From an archaeon (GTDB lineage Archaea > Iainarchaeota > Iainarchaeia > Iainarchaeales > Iainarchaeaceae), in the NCBI GenBank assembly GCA_024653905.1, contig JANLGZ010000051.1, forward strand, positions 1 through 9,412: a DNA stretch of 9,412 nucleotides, given 5' to 3'. Below, in pieces: positions 1-7,900 of the stretch. How positions within the stretch are numbered: the stretch's first letter is position 1; the number at the start of each line of letters is the position of its first letter. The notes under the pieces are model-generated. The model did no database searches, was not told the DNA's origin, and saw only the letters and a list, made by a program, of their open reading frames with translations. Both the position numbers and the translations under genes were made by a program.

Positions 1-1
1 C

Positions 2-1831
2 ATAATTCGATTCTGTAGGAACACTGATTTTGAATCTTGCCTTGTAAATATTTCCCGCAGTCAAAACTTTTGCTTCCCTGTCCCCATCCTGAAACAAACC
101 CAAAAATTCTATTTGAGGTTTTTCTCCGAGAATTTCTTCCTCTAAAATTGCTTTTATGTTTGTAATCTGCTGAGGATAAATCTGGAATGCACTTGAGTAA
201 TATATTGTGTAACCATCAGTTTCAACTTTAACAAAAACTTTTTTATCCGCTTTTAATTTTATGGTTCCTTTGCCTTCTGCATCAAGCGGGATTTTTCCAA
301 TAGATAAACCATCTGCATTTATGACTTCTGCAAATCCAAATGGAATTTCCCTGCCATTCTTATCCGCTGCCTCAATATCAATTGTTCCCTCACCAATAAC
401 AATTTCCAAACTTACTTCTTTGTTTGTGCCTTCTATAATTTCAAACTGCGGTGATTGTCCTTCTGCCGGAAACTTTTGTCCAAGTACAGCATACGTTCCG
501 CTTTTCAATCCTGTAAAAGTTGCTTTCCCTTCGACATCAGAAAACTCCAAACCATATTCCTGCAGAAAAAAACCTGTTGCGGGATCAATCAATGCAACCC
601 TTACATTCGATACAACCAACCCTTCCTCGTCCACAACACTGATTGTGATTGTTCCGCAAGTGCTTGGAGTGCATGCTTCCAACGGGATTTTGTAAACTTC
701 AGGGGTTATGCTATTTGAACTGATTTCTATTTCCTCACTTTTCAAATAACCATCTGCGGTAGCCATTAACTTGTAAGTTCCCTGAAGCGTTGTTGGAAAT
801 TCTATAAAACCATTTGTAAAATCAAGAGAAATCTTTTTCCCATCCGGATCTTCAAGAGTTATTTTTGCATTTATTTCCGCGTTGTTTCTTTTATTAATTG
901 CTTTTGCTTTGATTGTCGCAAGCGGTTTTTCCTCCAAAACAATTATTATTTTTGTTTCTTTGCCTTGGGTAACAATGAATTCTCTTTCCTGCGGTGCAAA
1001 CTCAAGTGTTGAATCATAAACAAATGCTTTGTAAGAACCAGAATCTAAATCTAATTTCACTTCTCCAAAACTCGTTATTCCTTTCTGCCCAACAGGAATC
1101 CCTGCTGTATCTTTGATTGTAACTTCCATGTTTTCCAGAAAATTTCCAAGGTTATCTTCTGCTCTGATTGTTGCAGATCCTTTTTCCGTTATGAGTTCCT
1201 GCAAACGAACAATGCTTGTTTCGTCCAAATTGTAATTCGCAGGTTCAAAACCGCTCGCGTACACATTCGCCAACAGTGTTCCGCACCCGCTCGGAACATC
1301 AACATCAAGGCTTCCTGCAGAAACCTGCTTTAATGGTTCTTCAAAAATCATTCCTGTTGAACAGCTTAACTCTGCTGTAATTAGTTTTCCTTCAAGCCTT
1401 ACTCCGCCAGGTCCGACAAAAGTAATGGTTTTAAACTGTGCCTGATTTTCAAGTTCAGGTTCTAATTTGAGAACAAGGTTTTTATTATCAGGATTCAGAA
1501 TAAATTTTTGCGAAACTGTTTCGAATCCTTTTCCTGATGCTTCTGCGGTAATTTCTTGTCCATACGGAATTTCCGTAAAAACAGCATATCCTGTTCTATC
1601 CGTGTTTTCAATAAATGTTTCTTCAAGTCCTGTTATTTTTACTTTTGCTTTCCAAAGAGCAAGGCCTTCTGCATTTTCAACTTTTATTGTTAGTTCCCCG
1701 TTTCCCTGTGGAATTAAAAAAAAGAAAATTCCTGCAATAATAATGAGTATTGCTATTACAGCCCCCGCTATGATAATTCGTTTGTCAATGCCTTCACTAG
1801 GCGCTTCATTGTAACTATCCTCTTCATACAT
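2..1831 (-). CDS. Giant Ig-repeat surface protein, paralog C (N-terminal 610 codons, 3' end outside window)
   Basis: The reading frame is open from the ATG at 1831 to the window edge, with an in-frame TAG at 1882-1880 and no ATG, GTG or TTG between, so this start is the only reasonable one. The protein begins M-Y-E, has a short tail ending DKR, then one strongly hydrophobic helix at residues 19-40 with no obvious signal-peptidase site, so it should be an N-in signal anchor with the rest outside the cell. Beta-rich units of 75-95 residues follow at about 45-125, 134-210, 218-300, 304-383, 387-480 and 481-564; they show the pattern of carboxypeptidase-regulatory/Ig-like domains (a turn such as DEEG, later an SG.Y or GTY strand). 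Cys157/Cys183 and Cys387/Cys392 match pairs in the complete neighbour upstream, as does EEILG...IEFLG at 565-578. The role is unknown; a surface adhesin or structural stalk is inferred. It lies 76 nt after the stop of gene B. An 8-T run occurs inside the anchor codons. Confidence 0.92.
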   Translation of the reverse strand, partial: MYEEDSYNEAPSEGIDKRIIIAGAVIAILIIIAGIFFFLIPQGNGELTIKVENAEGLALWKAKVKITGLEETFIENTDRTGYAVFTEIPYGQEITAEASGKGFETVSQKFILNPDNKNLVLKLEPELENQAQFKTITFVGPGGVRLEGKLITAELSCSTGMIFEEPLKQVSAGSLDVDVPSGCGTLLANVYASGFEPANYNLDETSIVRLQELITEKGSATIRAEDNLGNFLENMEVTIKDTAGIPVGQKGITSFGEVKLDLDSGSYKAFVYDSTLEFAPQEREFIVTQGKETKIIIVLEEKPLATIKAKAINKRNNAEINAKITLEDPDGKKISLDFTNGFIEFPTTLQGTYKLMATADGYLKSEEIEISSNSITPEVYKIPLEACTPSTCGTITISVVDEEGLVVSNVRVALIDPATGFFLQEYGLEFSDVEGKATFTGLKSGTYAVLGQKFPAEGQSPQFEIIEGTNKEVSLEIVIGEGTIDIEAADKNGREIPFGFAEVINADGLSIGKIPLDAEGKGTIKLKADKKVFVKVETDGYTIYYSSAFQIYPQQITNIKAILEEEILGEKPQIEFLGLFQDGDREAKVLTAGNIYKARFKISVPTESNY

Positions 1832-1860
1832 AGGCGGTTCGAATATTAAGAGGATTTCGC

Positions 1861-1876
1861 CATTAATAAATATTAC
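1861..1876 (-). promoter_or_regulatory. Candidate archaeal TATA box for gene C
   Basis: The minus strand of the B-C gap holds an AT-only stretch, TAATATTTATTAAT, centred about 37 nt before the ATG at 1831. It would place a transcript start roughly 10 nt before the gene, giving a very short leader. No Shine-Dalgarno motif is visible before the ATG. A second AT-rich patch (CTTAATATTC, 1850-1841) is too close to the start to be the TATA box. The 76-nt gap is longer than the A-B gap, leaving room for an independent promoter, but AT-richness makes this weak evidence. Confidence 0.3.
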
Positions 1877-1907
1877 TAACTACTAGAATCACTTTTAATG
1901 ACCAAAC

Positions 1908-4900
1908 TTAGCCTATACACGTATTTCCGGCTTCGAGGCTGTTTGTTAATTCTGAAATACTTCTTTCTCTTCCTTTTTCAGTATAAATTGTCTGTGGGTT
2001 CCACCAGAATTTTGTGGAATTTCCATTATTTGTAACACATACATCGCCGCTTTGAACCATGGTGAAAACATCTTCTATACTATCAATCATTCCTTCGCTT
2101 CCTGAAGCAAAATTATTGTACCGCATTCCTGAAACACCATTCAATCCAACAACCTGACCTGACTCATCTGCTGTGTAAAAATTCACTTTTGTTTTTGAAT
2201 CCTGTGCTTTGAGAATAGTATCGCTCAAAGGATCACTGTATATTATCGTTCTCAAATAAACCTCTCCGTCCAAATCAGCTTTCTCCCAATCAAGTGCATA
2301 CAAGTGCTGGTAATCAATAAGATTATCTTCTGCAGCTGCTTTTCTATCCGGCTTTTCATAGAATGCTTCAGTTACAGGAACTCCAGTAAAGTCTCTGCAT
2401 ACTCCTGCCCCGTTCCAATAACTAACTGTATTTCCAATGTCAAGTGGAACATCGCCCTCTAGCATGCTGTAAAATGCTCCGAAGGATTCTTCTGTCAAAC
2501 CATCTTTGCTTACTTTCATTAAAACAGGAGTTGCTTGTGTAGGCTGGAAAATAATATTGGCTGCTCTTCCTGTTGGCTTATCAATTTGTAATATCATTCC
2601 TCTTGTTGCTGGTGAAGTATTAAGTTGATACAAATTTCTGTTGATTTCCATTTGTGCTGTTGCAATAGCATTGCTTCCTGCATCAGGATAAGTTTTTGCC
2701 GGAGGCAATTCATTACTAATTGGTAAAACCTCATCGTTTGAAACAATATAAGTTGTTCCGTAATTTGCCCTGAGTGTTTCATCTGCTCTAACCCCGACCA
2801 AACCATCAAGCGGCAGTGAATAGAACGGACTGTTTGGAAAAGGGTCATCTTTTTTGTAAACAACTATTGCTGTAGCTACTCTTGGTTTTCCATCGCTATC
2901 AAAGAATCTCCAATCATTGTCATTGAAATATGCTGCAATGTCTACTCTGTATAATCCCGCCCCTGGAAGTTCTGATGATTCAACATATTTTCTTGTAACT
3001 TTGAATAATCCTTCATCCATTAGCCTGTTGATACCGTATTCTTTTCCTTGTTTATCAACTCCTAAACTAGTGAAATATTCAGGGGTATCCTCAAAGGATT
3101 GGTTTGTATAATAATCCGAGAAATCTCTATAAAATTCATCAGAATAATTATCCTTAATCAAATAAGCATCAAAAACAAGTGTATCAAATAGAGCATCTTT
3201 GTCAGGGATTTTTTCAGTCCACTTCATGTTTGAATTTGCCTGCGCATACCAGATTATGTTTGGAATATCTTGATAAGTTTCTGTTGTTTTTAATGTACAA
3301 TCAAACTGCTGATCATAACCCTGGTCTGCCAGAACTTGGTCCATCATTAATTTAAGCATAATATTATCTGAGGCTATTGTAGTGTCAGTTTCATCAAGGC
3401 CGTTTGCTTCAGTTAATCCATTTACTGTTGCGGTTAATAATTGGCTACTTCCAATTTCCTGAGCCAAAGCTGACATTGCAACATCTTTCAAATCAATTAC
3501 TACTTGAGGGCAACTAAGATTGAAACTATTCTTTTCCAAAAGTTCATAAAGGTTATACATTCTCTTGTTTATTTCAATTGTGAACTGTGTTGCATCACAA
3601 TACACATAATCTGGGTTGGAAGCATCACAGGTTGTTTCAGAAATCCCTCCTCTACTTTCATTCCAGCTCCAGTTAAGTTTTATTCTTGGTAAAGCACCAG
3701 AACTTGTTCGGCCTATATTGTTTCCGCTCTGACATGCAAGAGTGTCAAAGTTAACTAAAGGGAGAGTTTCTATTTCCTCAGAAACCTTGAATTTCACATG
3801 GAATTTTTGAGTGTAAACTGTATTATAAACTCCCTCAAATGGTGTTCCACATTCTCCTGGATTTATTTTGAACATTCCAAAATTACTGCCCTTGCATGTT
3901 ACCTTTGCCATTGTATGGGTTGGGTCTCCATGCACATGCTCTCGCGCTGACGCTGTTACAATCGCATAAACCGGTTCATCTTGTTCTGCGTTTACATTTT
4001 TAAATTTCATTCCTACTTCTTGCCAGCCATGAATCCCTCTATCTCCTTTGGAATCAGTAACCCCCGTATTCCAGTTTCCCCGAATACTTCTATCACTCAC
4101 CAATATTGCAAGTGCATCAGGTGGAATGTAATTAAAAGAAGCTAAATTCATTGATCCTGCAAGATTTATCACATAATCTTTAAGAGTATCCGAATGATCT
4201 TCATCACAAGGATCTTCAGTTGCTGTAAAAATAATATATAATAAAGCTACCACGACTGCTATGACTGAACCAATTACTGCACAAGGAGGACAAAATGCCA
4301 GTCCTGCAATCGCTGGTCCTACTCCATGACCTGCCAAAACAGTCACTCCCAGTAATGTTCCAGAAACAGCACCAACCCCAGCTCCAACAGCTGCTGCTTC
4401 TAAACCTCTTCCTGCAAAATCATCCTCTTTTTTTGCTTCATCCCAATCACAAATACTTGCTTTAACTTCCACATCCTCAAGAAGCATATTATTGGTTACT
4501 ATTGCTGAATCTTCGCTTCCAATTCCAATGACATTGAAATTGTATTTATTCATTTCAAAATAACTGCCTTCTCTTGGTCTTATCACTGCATTAACTTCAG
4601 TTATTTTTCTCCACGAACCGCCTTTTGGTCTTGCTTCAACTGTTATTCCATAAAATCCAGGAATTATCTGCCTGTCAACTCTGACTTCTTTGCTTTCTTC
4701 CTGAACATTATTAAGGGTCCATGGAGTTACAGTGATTCCTCCTTCAGGCGCACCGCCTCTGCACTGGTCAGTACCGCCGTTGCAAAACCTGAAATCAATA
4801 TCTATAGGTCCGCATTGCGAAGTATCAATTGTAAATTCTCCCGTGGTTTCTGTTTCAGATATTTCAATTCCTGTTTGAGGGTCAGGAGTTATTTGTATGC

Positions 4901-7900
4901 ACTGATCAAGGTTTACTATAAGTATTTCCCCATCAATGCTGTTGCTTGCTCCTACAAATTGTCTTCCAGCATTTGTCAATAATTCTGCATCAATTTCTAC
5001 AATAAATTCTCCTGTTTTTCCTAAAGTGTCTGGTTTTGGCACAAAAGTAAGCCTTGCAGGATAAACAATTCCCGGCCTTAATGATTCTGTAAATCTGCTC
5101 CAAAGATTTTCCTGTAATATTTCACTTGCAATCTGTCCGCTGTCAGGATCAGTAATGGAAAGTTCAACCTGTCCAACAATACCGTCTTTTCCAATCCAAC
5201 CTATTTTTCCCTGCAGATTTTTCAGTTCAATAGGCCTGCCGTCCTCACTTACACAATTGTTCTTAACCTCAAATTCCAATGAGGATCTGCTTGAAATTGT
5301 TGAATCGCGCCATGTTTTTTTGGAGAGCACTATGCAGCTATCATTTGCGGGCAATTCAGCAAGATTTATTATTGTGTTGAAAGGAAGTTCATGGATCCAA
5401 GAAATTTCAGGGTTTTCTTCTAATGCCAAAGTAATTATGAGTTTTCCTTCCAAAATTTTTCCTTCAGAAAGATATTCTGCATCGCTTCCCAATGCGCTTA
5501 AAACTTCTATTCCTGAAACGGATTTTTTGTCAATTATAGTACCCACATAACTTGTGAGGAAATTATCAATTCTTCTTTCATCAATCAGACCATAAAATTT
5601 TCCAGTAGTAATAATTTTTTTGATTACAATTGGTTTGTTGATTTTATTTTCTATGTTTAAAATTGTAGTATCTTCTTCTTTGGTTTGAGTATTCAGACTT
5701 ACCTCGATTTCTTTAGGATTAAACTTTGCAACACCCCCCTCCACTTCTTTTATAACTTCTGTAATTCCTAACCCTGGTTTTTCTGCAGTAATAACAAGTT
5801 TTGTTCCGGGTTCAGAAGCAGGAATAATTATTTCTGCCATACCATCATAATTTGTCGTGCCAACGAATTTTGTTTCACTTCTGTCTGGCGCAATTTTTGT
5901 AACAATAATTTTTGCACCATCAATTCTGAACCCATCTGCTTCTTCTGATGCCGCAGTCACTATAACATTCAAATCTATTGGAATGTACGCTACTAGTTCT
6001 TCTGGCAAAACATTAATTTTTATTTGCTCATTAAAGAAAGTATTGAATATTACAAAGCTTTCATAGGCTATTAGTTGGTCTGATATTATTTTGAATTCCA
6101 GTGCTGAAGAAGCATCGCTTTTTGATTCTATTCCTAATTTTCCGCTTACGTTTTTATTCTGCCTGAAATCACCCATGCTCAGAGCCTGAATTTTAAAAGC
6201 AGGAGTATTTCCTGTGAATTCCTGTGAATCTGCATTGCTGAAAGAATAGGATTCGATGCTGATATCTTTTATATCCTCAGGCGTTCCATCGGAGTTTTTT
6301 ATGAGTAATTCTGCAGTATCATAAATAATTGGCGAATTGTTTGTAAGGCTGAATTCTAAAGTGTATGGGGTGAATGTTTTGACATTATAAGGTTCGTTTA
6401 TGTATAAGTCTTCTGTTTTGTCAAGCAATCTGTGTGCAAAGCAAAAATCTCCTGAGCATAATTCATCCATTCCTTCATAAAAAGGTTTTTGGTATGCTTC
6501 TGCATAAATGCCTTTTTTTGTTTCTGTTTCTCTTGCTTCCCCAAGAGTTCTATCAAACGGGTCCCTCAGATAAACCGATTCTTCAGTTCCCCATGTTCTG
6601 TAATATAATGGCAGGAATGTTCCGGGTGTTGTTCCGTCTTCAATTTTAATTTCGAGTTCTATTTCATATTTTCCAGATTCAGGATTATCAAATACCATTG
6701 ATACCCATTTTGCTCTTCCGTTTGTGAGTTCTGTTTCCCCTAATAATGGTTTGAATGTTTGTCCTCTTATTACAGATGCCAAAGGCACATTAGTTTTTGT
6801 GATTCCAATATCATCTTTCTCTAATGTTTCTTTTTCTCCTGCTCTGAAAAACACTCCAAGGTCATCTAGTTCAACTTGTGTTGGAACTGTAACCAAAAAT
6901 CTCACAAAGTATGTGTTTCCTGATGCAAGATTTCTCACTTCCCTTTCCTGTTTTGAATAAACTCCAAGAAATTCTATTGTCGGACTATTTCCAAGAATTT
7001 CCTTTTCAAGTATAACATTGAATGAAACTGTCCTGTCCTTGATTACTTGCTTTGCGGTTGTAAAGTAACTTGTGAAGCCACTTTTTTTCACAATTGCATA
7101 AACGCTTTTGTCTGCTTTTATCTCTGAAATAATTCCAGTTCCATCCCCGTCCAATCTTATTACTCCGATTTGTTCTCCATAATCAGTGTAAATTTCCGCA
7201 TCTCCAAATTCTATCGGATCTCCTTCATCATCTATCGCGTTTACTATTATTGTTCCATTTCCCACAATCACGGTCATTTCCACAAAATTTTCTTCCAAAG
7301 GATTTACTTCAATTGTATTATACGTTCCCTGCACAGGGTATTTTTGTGCCAGTGCAGAATAAGTTCCTTCAGCTACATTGAGGAATGGTTCTATAACTCC
7401 GTTAAAATCAGTTACTTTTATTCCATAAGCTGTTTCCACAAAACCCTCTTCATCCAAAAGCATTACTTCTGCATTGCTGATTGGAATTCCGTCTTCATCA
7501 ATTACTCTGATTGTTAATGAACCGCATCTTGTTGGTGTGCATTGTTCCATTTTGGTTTTGAATTCTTGTGCTGAACCAACAGCATACTTACTTGTGTTTA
7601 TTACTTCAGTATCTCCGGGAAGATAATTTTCTTTTGCTGCTTTGAAACTATAGGATCCTTTTTCTCTGATTGCAAATATCGCTTCTCCTTTTGAATCTGT
7701 TTCTTTTTCCCCGACAACTAATCCTTCCAAATCATAAAGTGTTACTGTAACCCCTTCAATTCCGCTGCTTGAATTTTTTTTCTCTGCTTTAATTTTTGCT
7801 GTTAATTGCAATTGCTTTGTTAAGTAAACTGTTTTTTCATTGACCTTGTTTTGATTAACTTCAAACAAAATCCTTTCGCTTCCATATTCTGAATTAGGGT

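Noticed and set aside
261..718. Plus-strand open frames opposite gene C, and similar plus-strand frames at 1467-1814, 5155-5550, 7170-7517 and 8326-8736
   Set aside because: They lie fully antisense to a well-supported coding frame, show Ser/Phe/Pro-rich composition typical of the complement of Lys/Glu-rich genes, and have no recognisable domain.
1833..1849. GGTTCGAAT, resembling a tRNA T-loop, just before gene C
   Set aside because: The five bases on each side of the loop are not complementary, no acceptor, D or anticodon arm can be drawn around it, and it abuts the start codon of a coding gene.
1832..1907. Possible transcription terminator after gene B, and likewise after gene A at 8730-8774
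   Set aside because: Neither gap has a T-run of five or more on the coding strand downstream of the stop, nor a convincing stem-loop, so no terminator is called.
6211..6230. Direct 10-bp near-repeat (CCTGTGAATT then CCTGTGAATC)
   Set aside because: It consists of only two units inside codons of B, not a multiple of three and with no wider repeat structure; likely chance.
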